A DNA stretch of 64,000 bases, taken from NCBI RefSeq assembly GCF_030252345.1, contig NZ_CP126980.1:4913501-4977500 (forward strand), in the 5' to 3' direction. The notes beneath the pieces were generated by a model. That model was not told where the DNA came from and did no database searches. It saw only the letters and a program-made list of their open reading frames with translations. Position numbers and translations under genes: made by a program. Position 1 is the stretch's first letter. Every line of letters begins with the position of its first letter. Positions 43,448 to 52,317 of this stretch are shown one piece after another. This DNA comes from Actinoplanes oblitus (GTDB lineage: Bacteria > Actinomycetota > Actinomycetes > Mycobacteriales > Micromonosporaceae).

Positions 43448-44079
43448 GTGGCGGTCATGGCGGATCGAGTAGCAGCGATCGATGTGTTGGCGGAGTTCCG
43501 TGAGCAGCTCTACCGGTGCATGACCCGGCGGCCGGACGCCTTGTTCGAGCTGACCGACGCGCTGCTGCGCACCGATGGGCCGGTCAAGATGCTGGTCGGA
43601 CTGGTCCCTGCGGCCCGCTGCCGATCATCGCCGGCACGGTCATCCGCCTCACCGTCGAGCACCTGCCCAGCCGGGGTGAGCCGAAGCCGCTCTGGTTGTG
43701 GCGGTCCAAGGTCGACGCCGCCGCCGGCGATATCGACCGGTGCTGGCAGGCGTTCCTACGCCGCTTCGACATCGAGCACACCTTCCGCCTGCTGAAACAG
43801 ACGCTCGGCTGGACCGCCCCGCAACTGCGCGAACCGGCCGCCGCCGACCGCTGGACGTGGCTTGTGCTGGCCGCGCATACTCAGTTGCGTCTCGCCCGGC
43901 CCCTGGCACAGGACCTGCGCCGGCCCTGGGAACGCCCGCTGGCGCCGGAGCGGCTCACCCCGGCCCGGGTGCGGCGCGGGTTTCGGAACCTCCGCGCGAC
44001 CAGCGCCTCGCCAGCGCGTGCGCCTAAACCCAGCAGGCCCGGTCCCGGACGCCCGCCAGGCTCCCGTCACGCGCAGTGA
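43448..44079 (+). pseudogene. DDE transposase with large internal deletion
   Basis: The N-terminal part (AAIDVLAEFREQLYRCMTRR, LFELTDALLRTDGPVKMLVGL) and the C-terminal part (GTVIRLTVEHLPSRGEPKPL, AFLRRFDIEHTFRLLKQTLGW, LTPARVRRGFRNLRAT, GPGRPPGSRHA) both match one actinobacterial transposase family with the DDE fold. The two parts are in different frames and meet near 43605. Some 240-250 central residues, including the first catalytic aspartates, are missing. The final catalytic glutamate (IEHTF) remains. Inactive. Confidence 0.8.
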
Positions 44080-44094
44080 TCTGGTCCCTGACAC

Positions 44095-44517
44095 TCAGGT
44101 GCTTAAGCGCCGTAGCCACCATTTGACGACGGTCATTACACCGATGGTCGTCCACACTGTGCCCTGTACCACGTAGATCATGATTCTGAGCCAGTCCGGG
44201 AAACCGGGGAGCAGGGACGGCAACAGAACAGTGAACCCACTCGCCGACAGAGCGAATCCGGTCACCACCGCCGTGAAGGCTGCTCCTCGTTTCAGTAGTA
44301 CGCCGAGCGCGTAGAACAACAGCGCGGCCGTGGCCAACAGCGTCGCTGCCGCGGCGATGATTGCGGTGCGCTGATGCGGCAGTGATCCGATGCCCACACC
44401 GATCAGATACAGGATCGACGCCGCGATCAGGTTGGCCAGGACATTGACGCCTACATCTCGAACAAGTCGCGTGAACCCAGGTCGCGGGCCGGCTCCTGGA
44501 CGGGGCGTGACGGTCAT
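44095..44517 (-). CDS. Small integral membrane protein
   Basis: 140 residues with four membrane segments (VNVLANLIAASILYLIGVGIG, TAIIAAAATLLATAALLFYALGVLL, FTAVVTGFALSASGFTVLL, MIYVVQGTVWTTIGVMTVVKWW) and a basic N-terminus. No family recognised. Start ATG 44517; ATG 44529 is in frame. It lies directly after the transposase remnant, convergent with it. Confidence 0.6.
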   Translation of the reverse strand: MTVTPRPGAGPRPGFTRLVRDVGVNVLANLIAASILYLIGVGIGSLPHQRTAIIAAAATLLATAALLFYALGVLLKRGAAFTAVVTGFALSASGFTVLLPSLLPGFPDWLRIMIYVVQGTVWTTIGVMTVVKWWLRRLST

Positions 44518-44775
44518 GCGTGACAACATACGGCGGTTGTCGCCAGCTCGAAGCGATCTGTTCGTGCTCCTGTTGAGCGACAGCAGAAATAGGCTGGCGG
44601 TCATTTCTTCGGCGATGTAGCGCCGGTTCGTTGGCCCGCCGAATGCCGGCTGCTTCCGATGGATGTCCGAGCCGCCTGCGATCGACACTCGGGACCACGC
44701 GCGATGGGGTCCACCAAGAGTGAGCCAGAGCCCCTTTCCGCCGTCGCTCGGCAGCCGGCCCGGCGGCGTGACGCC

Positions 44776-45438
44776 TCAGAGGCTGCGAGCCACGATGTCG
44801 CCGTACGCCGTGGTCGCGTGGATGGCCAGGCTGGCCGCGCCGTCGTTCTTCAGGTTGTTGTCGATGCGGCCGTAACCGGTGCCGGCGTCCAGCGCCGCCG
44901 AGACGCCCGGCGCGGCGTTCACGGCCACGTCGCCCATCTCGGTGCGCAGCACGACAGTGCCGCGGGCGGCCTCGGCGATGCTGATGTCGCCCTGCCCGGT
45001 GCTGATCTCCGCGGGTCCGGTCAGCCGGCCGATCGAGACGTCGCCGCCGGTGGTGGTGACCCGGACCCGGGTGGCCTCGTCGATGGTGATGGCGGCCTGC
45101 GCGCCGTCGAAGGCCACGTCGCCGAACCGGCCCTCGGCCCGGAACCCGGCGCACGCCGACTTCGCCTCGACCCGGGAGCCGGCCGGCAGTTCCACCGTCA
45201 CCTCGATCACGCCGGACGGGCCGAAGAGCTGGTTCCTGGCGGTGGCCTCGATCCGCAGGACGCCGTCGGCGTACGCGATCCGGGTCTGTTCGGCGACCTT
45301 GACGTCGCGCGCCTTGCCGGCATCCGCGGGGCGCACCTCGACGGCGGTGTCGGCCCGGTCGCCGGCGATGAAGTGGATGTGCCCGGCCGGGATGTCCAGC
45401 ATGGCGGAGATCGGGGCGGGGGTGTCGAAGTTCGGCAT
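44776..45438 (-). CDS. DUF4097 beta-strand-repeat protein
   Basis: 220 residues of regular short beta strands: GVIEVTVELPAGSRVEAKSA, EGRFGDVAFDGAQAAITIDE, RVRVTTTGGDVSIGRLTGPA, DISTGQGDISIAEA-like and TAYGDIVARSL. This right-handed parallel-strand pattern is DUF4097 (adhesin-like). There is no signal peptide, as in many actinobacterial members found beside regulators. AGGAGG precedes the ATG at 45438. Confidence 0.88.
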   Translation of the reverse strand: MPNFDTPAPISAMLDIPAGHIHFIAGDRADTAVEVRPADAGKARDVKVAEQTRIAYADGVLRIEATARNQLFGPSGVIEVTVELPAGSRVEAKSACAGFRAEGRFGDVAFDGAQAAITIDEATRVRVTTTGGDVSIGRLTGPAEISTGQGDISIAEAARGTVVLRTEMGDVAVNAAPGVSAALDAGTGYGRIDNNLKNDGAASLAIHATTAYGDIVARSL

Positions 45439-45477
45439 GGTGTCCTCCTGAGGTGATCGGTTCGGCGACGGTGACTG

Positions 45478-46248
45478 TCAGGGCAGGGTGAGTTCGTAGA
45501 GGTGCGACTTCCGCCGGATGCGGAAGCCGAGGTCGGCGCGCGCGGCGAGCAGCCCCGGATCGTCCGCGCCGGCGACCGCCTCCACCTCGTCGATGTGCGG
45601 GTGTTCCGCGCGCAGCCGTTGGATCAGGGCGGCGTTCACCCAGCGGCCCAGCCGGCGTCCGCGATGGCCCGGGAGCACCGCCGGCCCGTACTGGCGGGCC
45701 CGCCGCCGGGTGAGCATCCCGACCACTGCCACGGCGTACGCCGCCAGGTCACCGTCCGCGTCGGCGGCGGTCAGCACGGTGGTGCCGGGGCCGCTCGGGC
45801 TGCGGATCAGCTCCGCCACGTGCGGAGTGCCGGGCAGGTCACCGGTCCAGTGCAGCAGGCGGTATCCGGGGTGCTCGGTGTCGACCAGCTCACCCAGCCA
45901 GGCCTGGTGGACGTCGCCGTAGGTGAGCAGGTCGTGGCGCCGGCACCGGGCGTGCCGGAAACCGTGCCACTGGCAGAACGCCTCGGCCGGCGAGCCGGCG
46001 GGTACGTCAGCGACCAGCAGCGGCCCGGTCGCCCGGTCCCGGATCGCGGTGAGCAGCCGGGAGCCGATCCCGCGCCGCCGCCACTCCGGGCGCACGTAGA
46101 GGCTCAGCTCGGGGACGTGCGGCCGCACGCCGGGGACCGGCCACAGGCCGGCCGTCCCGACCGCCGCGCCGGGTGGCGCCATCGCCTGCCAGCGCGCGAC
46201 CCCAGGGTGCGCCGGGACCGGCACGACGTGGATCGGAGGTTCGCTCAC
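45478..46248 (-). CDS. GNAT acetyltransferase, two GNAT-like halves
   Basis: 256 residues. The first half carries the acetyl-CoA motif VRPEWRRRGIGSRLLTAIRD and FCQWHGFRH; the second half has a second motif LPGHRGRRLGRWVNAALIQRL and ADLGFRIRRKSHLYEL. This double-GNAT layout is common in actinomycetes, including mycothiol synthase relatives, though it is shorter than MshD. GTG 46248. The substrate is unknown. Confidence 0.88.
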   Translation of the reverse strand: MSEPPIHVVPVPAHPGVARWQAMAPPGAAVGTAGLWPVPGVRPHVPELSLYVRPEWRRRGIGSRLLTAIRDRATGPLLVADVPAGSPAEAFCQWHGFRHARCRRHDLLTYGDVHQAWLGELVDTEHPGYRLLHWTGDLPGTPHVAELIRSPSGPGTTVLTAADADGDLAAYAVAVVGMLTRRRARQYGPAVLPGHRGRRLGRWVNAALIQRLRAEHPHIDEVEAVAGADDPGLLAARADLGFRIRRKSHLYELTLP

Positions 46249-46408
46249 CGGGACACGATCGCCCGGCCCGGCGGCGAGAACAATGCGAAAGATCGTACCG
46301 CTGCTTAAGGCGCCGGTTATCGATCGGCCGTGAGGTCCCGGAAGCGGTCGACGACCAGATCCGGACCGCGGGCACGCGCCGGGTCCGCCGCGTCCAGCGG
46401 TCCGCCGC

Positions 46409-46420
46409 TTTCCGGTACGG
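46409..46420 (-). repeat. Intergenic GTACCGGAAA repeat copy
   Basis: On the minus strand GTACCGGAAAGCGGCGGACC, near-identical to the 38018 copy. It lies in the 287-base gap between two minus-strand genes. Confidence 0.6.
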
Positions 46421-46535
46421 TCGCGGCTCCCCGGCCGGCGGGAAGACCGGTCGTCGCATGCCGGCCGAGTCGGCTCGGCTCGCCGCTGTGACCGATGACC
46501 CGCCGCCGCGGGGTATGCCGCGAGCGGTGACCCCG

Positions 46536-47360
46536 TCAGAAGTGGGCGGCCAGGGTTTCGCCGACGGAGGTGATCACACCGTCGACGGCGTCGTCGTCGA
46601 TGCCCTCCAGCTCGATGATGAGCCGGCTCACGCCCAGGTCGGCGTATCGGCGGACGGTGTCCGGGCCGGGCGGGCCGGGCGGGGTGATGGTGATCTCCAG
46701 ATCGCCGAGGGCGGGTGGTCGCTGCTCGCGGCGGGCGGTCTCGGCCAGGGCGTGCAGTGCCTGGCCGGTCTGTTCGACGTCCAGGCCCCAGCCGTACCAG
46801 CCGTTCCCGTGCCGGACAGCCCGGCGGTACGCGGCGGCGGAATGGCCGCCGACCACGATGGGCGGATGCGGGCGCTGGACCGGCGACGGGTGCTGAACGA
46901 CGCCGGAGAATGACACGAACCGGCCGGTGAACGCGGGCGCCGCGGCCCACAGGGCGCGCATCGCGGCCAGGTACTCGTCGGTCCGGGCGCCGCGCTCGGT
47001 GAGCGACACGCCCATCGCGTGCAGCTCCGGCTCGACGTAGCCGGCACCGACGGCGACGGTCAGCCGGCCACCGGACAGCACGTCCAGCGAGGTGAGCTGT
47101 TTGGCCAGCAGCACCGGCTGGCGTTGCGGGAGGACGATCAGGCCAACCCCGAGCCGGACGCGGCTGGTCACCGCCGCCAGGTAGGTGAGCGCGACCATCG
47201 CCTCCAGCCGCGGCGGGTTGCCCTCGCCGGCGGGCAGCGCGATGTGGTCACCGACCCACAGCGACTCGAAGCCCGCCTCCTCGGCCAGTACGGCCCGCCG
47301 GGCCAGGACGCCGGGATCGACGTTGCGGTCGCGGTGCAGCCCGTACAGTCCGAACTTCAT
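46536..47360 (-). CDS. LLM-class F420-dependent oxidoreductase
   Basis: 274 residues: MKFGLYGLHR, AEEAGFESLWVGDHIALP, TSRVRLGVGLIVLPQRQPVLLAKQLTSLDVLSGGRLTVAVGAGY, the RTDEYLAAMRALWA region and IVVGGHSAAAYRRAVRHGNGWYGWG. These are the motifs of the actinobacterial luciferase-like F420 oxidoreductases. Substrate unknown. ATG 47360. Its unusual feature is a DDDA-rich C-terminal helix only. Confidence 0.92.
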   Translation of the reverse strand: MKFGLYGLHRDRNVDPGVLARRAVLAEEAGFESLWVGDHIALPAGEGNPPRLEAMVALTYLAAVTSRVRLGVGLIVLPQRQPVLLAKQLTSLDVLSGGRLTVAVGAGYVEPELHAMGVSLTERGARTDEYLAAMRALWAAAPAFTGRFVSFSGVVQHPSPVQRPHPPIVVGGHSAAAYRRAVRHGNGWYGWGLDVEQTGQALHALAETARREQRPPALGDLEITITPPGPPGPDTVRRYADLGVSRLIIELEGIDDDAVDGVITSVGETLAAHF

Positions 47361-47503
47361 CTGATCAGCCGCCTCTGCCGGATTCCGATGAGCGGAGGAG
47401 CCGCTCGTCGTCCCGTCAGCATGGTCCACCGGCCGCCGTCCGTCCACGGCCGAGAGACGGGTCCCGGTCCACCGTGGAAGATCGCCATGGCTACCCTGCG
47501 GCC

Positions 47504-48109
47504 ATGGCCTTGACTCCTGACGAGTTTCATCAGCACGCGCTCGCCGCCGCGGACGGCGAGCACCGGCTGCCGCTGTCGCGCATGACGGGCTGGGAGGTCA
47601 GCCCGTTCGAGGAGGCGGGGCTGCGGGTCACGCCGCTGCGGGCGCCGGTGGTGCCGGAGCGGCCGCGGCACGGGGAGGACCCGGCGCAGTGCGAGATCTG
47701 CGGGGAGCGGGACAAGGGGATCTGGTTCACCGAGAGGTGGCGTCTGGACCGGGTCTCCGGTGTCGGGGTGCCGCTGGTGCTGATGCTCTATCCCCGCGAG
47801 CACTACGACCTGGCCGAGCTGCCGGATGAGATGGCCGCGGAGATGGGGCTGCTGAGCACCCGGATCGTCCGGCACATGCAGGCGCTGCCGCACGTCTCGC
47901 GGGCACACGTGTACCGGTTCGGCGACGGGGCGGCGCACCTGCACCTGTGGTTCTTCGCCCGGCCCGAGGGGCAGGCCCAGCTGTACGGCTCCTGGATGCT
48001 GGTCTGGGACGACCTGCTGCCGGAGTACCCGGCGGACGTGGCCGACGCGGACGCCGCCCTGGTCGCCGACGCGCTGCTGGCCTCGTCGGGCGGCTCCCGC
48101 ACCCCGTAG
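47504..48109 (+). CDS. HIT-like superfamily protein
   Basis: 201 residues. CEICGERDKGIWFTERW resembles the Cys pair of some HIT proteins. VPLVLMLYPREHYDLAELP and the active-site-like GAAHLHLWFFARPEGQ (H-x-H-x-x-F, a short version of H-x-H-x-H) place it in the HIT superfamily; nucleotide hydrolase activity is possible but the third histidine is a tryptophan. Start ATG 47504. Confidence 0.8.
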   Translation: MALTPDEFHQHALAAADGEHRLPLSRMTGWEVSPFEEAGLRVTPLRAPVVPERPRHGEDPAQCEICGERDKGIWFTERWRLDRVSGVGVPLVLMLYPREHYDLAELPDEMAAEMGLLSTRIVRHMQALPHVSRAHVYRFGDGAAHLHLWFFARPEGQAQLYGSWMLVWDDLLPEYPADVADADAALVADALLASSGGSRTP

Positions 48110-48167
48110 CCGGCGATGGCCGTCACCCGATACTCGCGGACCGCAGCCCGTGCCGCGGGCGGAGGGG

Positions 48168-49160
48168 TCAGCCGCGGATCGGGGCGGTGGCGTTGGTCAG
48201 CCACGGGACCGCCGGGCTCGACTCCGGAACCGTGGTCACCTCCACCGCGAGCTCCCCGCCCGAGCTCCCGGCCGGCCGGCGGAAGGCGAACCTGTGCGTG
48301 ACGCTCCCACCCGCCGCGGGCCCCGGCACCGTCACGCTGAACGAGTCCGGCTCGGTGGTCACCTTCGGCCAGTCGCCGGAGCGCCGCAGCCCGTCCGGCG
48401 GGTAGAACAGCAGGGTGACCTGCCGCGGAACCGCGCCCCGGCGGTGTGTCACGGTCACGTCGACGCTGCCGTAGCGGTAGCCGCCGGTCGCCGGGCCGAA
48501 CGTCAGGGGACCGGTGCTGACCCCGGTCTCGGTGACGTGCGGGTTGACGGGCATCCGAGCCGGCCCGCTGACCTGGCTGAACCGGTCGGCGCGCAGGGCG
48601 TACCCGCGGGTCTGCCAGATCTGCGGGGTCGGGTCGGCGCAGCACCGCTGGTAGTCGGCGACCAGCGCGGTGATCACACCGTCGGCGCCGACCCGCGGGC
48701 TGGCGTCGCGGATGTCCCGGATCTCGCCGGTGGTGGCGGCCACCCGGCCCAGCGACACGATCCGGCCGGCCGCGTCCCGGTCGTAGGCGACGATCTGCTT
48801 GCTGCCGCCCTCGATCAGGCAGCCCAGCACCACGATGGTCTCGTCGGCGCCGTCGTGGTCGACGTCGCCGTAGGCCACCGACAGGATCATGACCGAGTCA
48901 CCGTACGGCGGCTGCCCGGCGGGCACGGTCCTCGGCGCGATCGGCACCTGGCCGCCGTGGAAGCGCAGCCTGCCGGACGGGCCGCGGACGTCGTCGGCGG
49001 GCCAGGCCGGCACGTCCAGGGTCGCCTCGCGCAGCACGGACAGGGGGATGCGGCCGTCCGGCGCGGCCTGCGCGGCGGGCGGCGACAGGGCGAGGGGGAG
49101 TGACGCCGCCGCGATGACCAGCGTGGCGAACAACATGCGGGGGGCACGGAGAGAGTCCAT
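48168..49160 (-). CDS. Secreted hypothetical protein
   Basis: 330 residues with a Sec signal (MLFATLVIAAASLPLALS to AQAAP). The mature part contains VAYGDVDHDGADETIVVLGC, an FG-GAP/EF-hand-like Asp-rich loop often used for calcium, then beta-rich segments ending in a conserved VPWLTNATAP tail. No known enzyme motif. ATG 49160 or the internal ATG nearer the hydrophobic core could be the start. Confidence 0.75.
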   Translation of the reverse strand: MDSLRAPRMLFATLVIAAASLPLALSPPAAQAAPDGRIPLSVLREATLDVPAWPADDVRGPSGRLRFHGGQVPIAPRTVPAGQPPYGDSVMILSVAYGDVDHDGADETIVVLGCLIEGGSKQIVAYDRDAAGRIVSLGRVAATTGEIRDIRDASPRVGADGVITALVADYQRCCADPTPQIWQTRGYALRADRFSQVSGPARMPVNPHVTETGVSTGPLTFGPATGGYRYGSVDVTVTHRRGAVPRQVTLLFYPPDGLRRSGDWPKVTTEPDSFSVTVPGPAAGGSVTHRFAFRRPAGSSGGELAVEVTTVPESSPAVPWLTNATAPIRG

Positions 49161-49228
49161 GGTGGTGACATTCTGCGGCAGGCGGGCCGCCGATGCGGCC
49201 CGCTTCACCGGAATTCACCCGATATGGG

Positions 49229-49648
49229 TCAGGCGATCACGATGGTGCCGCCGGACTCCTTGACGGCCGTCTCGGTCAGCGGTTTCTGTGCCGGCCCACC
49301 GGTCGGCGCCCCGGTCGCGATGTCGAACGTGCTGTGGTGGCAGGGGCACTTGATCACCTTGTCGGCCACCTCGGCGAGCTTGCAGCCCTGGTGCGTGCAG
49401 AGGTTGCTGAACGCCTTGAACGTCCCCGGCTCCGGCTGTGTCACCACCAGGGCGTCGGTGATGACGCCGCCGCCCACCGGGACCTCGGCGGCCTTGGCGA
49501 GGGCTCCGCCGGTGGCGGTGCCGGTGGTGGCGGCGGTGGTGCTGCCGGCGCCGGCCTCGGTGCCGGGGGAGGAGGTCGAGCCGCACCCGGCCAGCACCGC
49601 TCCCGCGCCGGCGCCGCCGATCAGCACGCGCCGATTCACCCCGCTCAT
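49229..49648 (-). CDS. Rieske [2Fe-2S] lipoprotein
   Basis: 139 residues: twin-arginine leader (NRRVLIGGAGAGAVLAGC) with a lipobox Cys at 22, a Thr/Gly-rich spacer, then a Rieske domain with CTHQGC and CPCHHSTFD binding the cluster through two Cys and two His. It is a small exported ferredoxin-like protein of the kind linked to periplasmic or membrane redox enzymes; the partner is unknown. ATG 49648. Confidence 0.93.
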   Translation of the reverse strand: MSGVNRRVLIGGAGAGAVLAGCGSTSSPGTEAGAGSTTAATTGTATGGALAKAAEVPVGGGVITDALVVTQPEPGTFKAFSNLCTHQGCKLAEVADKVIKCPCHHSTFDIATGAPTGGPAQKPLTETAVKESGGTIVIA

Positions 49649-49658
49649 GCGGCGCAGT

Positions 49659-50111
49659 CTACCCAGGATCACCCGGTGGCTCGAACTCCTCGAACACCAG
49701 GAGGGTCCGGGTGTTCACCACCCCGGGCATCCCCTGGATCTCGTCCAGGACCAGCCGCCGCAGGTCGGTGTTGTCCTTCGCCCGCACCAGCAGGATCACG
49801 TCGAACTCCCCGCCCACCAGGGCGATGTGCACCACGCCCGGCAGCCGGCGCAGCCGCTCGCCCACCGGCCGCCAGTCCGCCTGGTGCAGGTTCACCGTGA
49901 CGTACGCCGAGGTGCTCATCCCCGCCGCCACGTGATCGATGTCCGCCCGGAACCCGCGGATCACGTTGGTCTCGCGCAGCCGCTGCACCCGGGCGTACGC
50001 GTTGGCCCGGGAGATGTGCAGCGTCTCGGCGAGCTGACGGATCGGCATCCGCCCATCCCGGCCCAGCTCCGCGAGGATCCGCTGGTCGATGTCGTCGAGC
50101 GTGCCGGCCAC
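49659..50111 (-). CDS. Lrp/AsnC family regulator of the adjacent dehydrogenase operon
   Basis: 150 residues: HTH (LDDIDQRILAELGRDGRMPIRQLAETLHISRANAYARVQRL) and a RAM/AsnC ligand domain (HIALVGGEFDVILLVRAKDN, MPGVVNTRTLLVFEEF). It is divergent from the branched-chain 2-oxoacid dehydrogenase genes, the position of BkdR in many bacteria, so it probably responds to branched-chain amino acids. ATG 50111. Confidence 0.92.
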   Translation of the reverse strand: MAGTLDDIDQRILAELGRDGRMPIRQLAETLHISRANAYARVQRLRETNVIRGFRADIDHVAAGMSTSAYVTVNLHQADWRPVGERLRRLPGVVHIALVGGEFDVILLVRAKDNTDLRRLVLDEIQGMPGVVNTRTLLVFEEFEPPGDPG

Positions 50112-50138
50112 CTGTCTTCAACTCCCTGTCCGATTGCC

Positions 50139-50152
50139 CGTCCGGTTGGACG
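50139..50152. promoter_or_regulatory. Palindrome CGTCC-GGTT-GGACG in the Lrp/bkd divergent gap
   Basis: Exact five-base arms, central in the 131-base gap. Lrp-type proteins bind several such sites; this is a candidate, by position. Confidence 0.35.
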
Positions 50153-50242
50153 TTTGGCTCCCCGCGGGCTCCCGCGGAACGCAATCTTCTCGATCTGTCC
50201 CAGATTATGGAACATCAGTGACCGGGGACACACGATAGCGGC

Positions 50243-51325
50243 ATGACGCCTGACCCACGCCGGCTCTTGCCGTCCGACGCACCCGTGACCCTCATCGACC
50301 CCGACGGGAAGGCCGTCGGGAACGCCGTCCCCGACGACGCCACCCTGCTCCGGTCGCTCGGCGCGCTGATCACCGCCCGCCGGCTCAACGATCAGGCATA
50401 CGCACTGGTCCGCCAGGGCCGGCTGGCCGTCTACCCGTCCTCGCACGGCCAGGAGGCCTGCCAGGTCGCTGCCGCCCAGGTCCTCGACGCCGACGACTGG
50501 CTGTTCCCGACCTACCGCGACACCGTCGCCGCGGTGGTCAAGGGCGTCGACGTGGTCGAGGCGCTCAGCCTGCTCAAGGGTGACTGGCACTGCGGTTACG
50601 ACCCGCACGAGCACAAGGTTGCCCCGCACACCACCCCGCTCGCCACCCAGTTGCCGCACGCCGTCGGGGTGGGGCACGCGGCCCGGCTGCGCGGCGAGCC
50701 GACGGTGGTGATGGCGATGTGCGGCGACGGCGGCACCAGCGAGGGCGACTTCCACGAGGCGCTCAACTTCGCCGCTGTCTTCCGGGCGCCGGTCGTCTTC
50801 TTCGTGCAGAACAACGAGTACGCGATCAGCGTCCCGCTGGCCCGCCAGTCCGCCGCCCCGTCGCTGGCGCACAAGGGCGTCGGGTACGGCATCCCCGGTG
50901 AGCGGGTCGACGGCAACGACATGGCGGCCCTGCTCAGCGTCCTCGGCGAGGCCGTGCGGCGGGCCCGCGCCGGGGAGGGGCCGCAGCTGGTCGAGGCGCA
51001 CACCTACCGGATCCAGGCGCACACCAACGCCGACGACGCCACCCGCTACCGGGACGAGGCCGAGGTCGCCGCCTGGGTGCCCCGCGACCCGATCACCCGG
51101 CTGCGCGCCTACCTGCAGGACCGCGGCGTGCTCACCGCCGAAACCGAGACCGCGTTCAGCGAGGCGGCCGAGCGTGCCGCCGGCCACCTGCGCGACGGTC
51201 TCAACCGGGACATCACCCCCAACCCCCAGGACCTTTTCGCGTACGTCTACGAGCGTCCCACCTCGCAACTGCGCGAGCAGGAAGCCCTGATCGCCGACGA
51301 GCTGAGCCGGGAAGGAGCCCTCTGA
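50243..51325 (+). CDS. bkdA: Branched-chain 2-oxoacid (or pyruvate) dehydrogenase E1 alpha
   Basis: 360 residues. TPP-binding motif GDGGTSEGDFHEALNFAAVF ends in FFVQNN, with the preceding VYPSSHGQEACQVAAA and YPTYRD-like (LFPTYRDTVAAVVKG) segments of the E1 alpha family. A phosphorylation-type loop (YRIQAHTNADDATRY) is present. It decarboxylates the 2-oxoacid together with E1 beta. The divergent Lrp gene favours branched-chain substrates; annotation pipelines often label such genes pdhA. ATG 50243. Confidence 0.9.
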   Translation: MTPDPRRLLPSDAPVTLIDPDGKAVGNAVPDDATLLRSLGALITARRLNDQAYALVRQGRLAVYPSSHGQEACQVAAAQVLDADDWLFPTYRDTVAAVVKGVDVVEALSLLKGDWHCGYDPHEHKVAPHTTPLATQLPHAVGVGHAARLRGEPTVVMAMCGDGGTSEGDFHEALNFAAVFRAPVVFFVQNNEYAISVPLARQSAAPSLAHKGVGYGIPGERVDGNDMAALLSVLGEAVRRARAGEGPQLVEAHTYRIQAHTNADDATRYRDEAEVAAWVPRDPITRLRAYLQDRGVLTAETETAFSEAAERAAGHLRDGLNRDITPNPQDLFAYVYERPTSQLREQEALIADELSREGAL

Positions 51326-52317
51326 TGAGCACCGTGGTGCACGAGAAACTCTCCATGGCGCAGGCCCTCAACCAGGCCCTGCGCGACGCGCTGGCGGACG
51401 ACCCGGCGGTGGTCGTGTTCGGCGAGGACGTCGGCGCGCTGGGCGGCGTCTTCCGGATCACCGACGGGCTGACCGCCGCGTTCGGCGAGAACCGCTGCTT
51501 CGACACGCCGCTGGCCGAGTCGGGGATCGTCGGGATGGCCGTCGGGATGGCGATGAACGGCATGCGCCCGGTCGTGGAGATGCAGTTCGACGCGTTCGCC
51601 TACCCGGCGTTCGAGCAGATCGTCAGCCACGTCGCGAAGATGCGGAACCGGACCCGGGGCCGGGTGCCGCTGCCGATGGTGATCCGGGTCCCGTACGCCG
51701 GTGGCATCGGCGGCGTCGAGCACCACTGCGACTCCTCGGAGGCGTACTACGCGCACACGCCGGGCCTGCAGGTGGTCGCGCCGGCCACCCCGGCCGACGC
51801 GTACGCGCTGCTGCGGGCGTCGATCGCCAGCCCGGACCCGGTGATCTTCCTGGAGCCCAAGAAGCTCTACTGGAGCAAGGAGGAGATCGAGTTCCCGGTC
51901 CAGGCGCCGGGCATCGGCACCGCCGTCGTGCGCCGGTCCGGGACCGACGCGACGCTCATCGCGTACGGCCCGAGCGTGCCGGTGGCCCTGGAGGCCGCCG
52001 AGGTCGCCGCCGCCGAGGGCCGCAGCCTGCAGGTCGTCGACTTGCGCTCGATCGTCCCGTTCGACGACGAGACGGTGTGCGCCGCGGTGCGCTCCACCGG
52101 CCGCGCCGTGGTCGTCACCGAGTCGGCCGGGTTCGCCGGCGTCGGCGCGGAGATCGCCGCCCGGGTCGGCGAACGCTGCTTCACCAGCCTGGCCGCCCCG
52201 GTGCGCCGGGTGGCCGGCTTCGACATCCCGTACCCGCCGCCGAAGCTGGAGCACTTCCAGCTGCCCGGCGTGGACCGGGTGCTCGACGCCGTCGACGACC
52301 TCAACTGGGAGCAGTGA
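51325..52317 (+). CDS. bkdB: Branched-chain 2-oxoacid (or pyruvate) dehydrogenase E1 beta
   Basis: 330 residues: VVVFGEDVGALGGVFRITDGL, DTPLAESGIVGMAVGMAMNG, FDAFAYPAFEQIVSHVAKM, then a transketolase C-terminal domain with VVDLRSIVPFDDETV. The ATG shares its A with the E1 alpha stop (TGATG), so the subunits are co-translated. It forms the alpha2-beta2 E1 with BkdA. Confidence 0.93.
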   Translation: MSTVVHEKLSMAQALNQALRDALADDPAVVVFGEDVGALGGVFRITDGLTAAFGENRCFDTPLAESGIVGMAVGMAMNGMRPVVEMQFDAFAYPAFEQIVSHVAKMRNRTRGRVPLPMVIRVPYAGGIGGVEHHCDSSEAYYAHTPGLQVVAPATPADAYALLRASIASPDPVIFLEPKKLYWSKEEIEFPVQAPGIGTAVVRRSGTDATLIAYGPSVPVALEAAEVAAAEGRSLQVVDLRSIVPFDDETVCAAVRSTGRAVVVTESAGFAGVGAEIAARVGERCFTSLAAPVRRVAGFDIPYPPPKLEHFQLPGVDRVLDAVDDLNWEQ

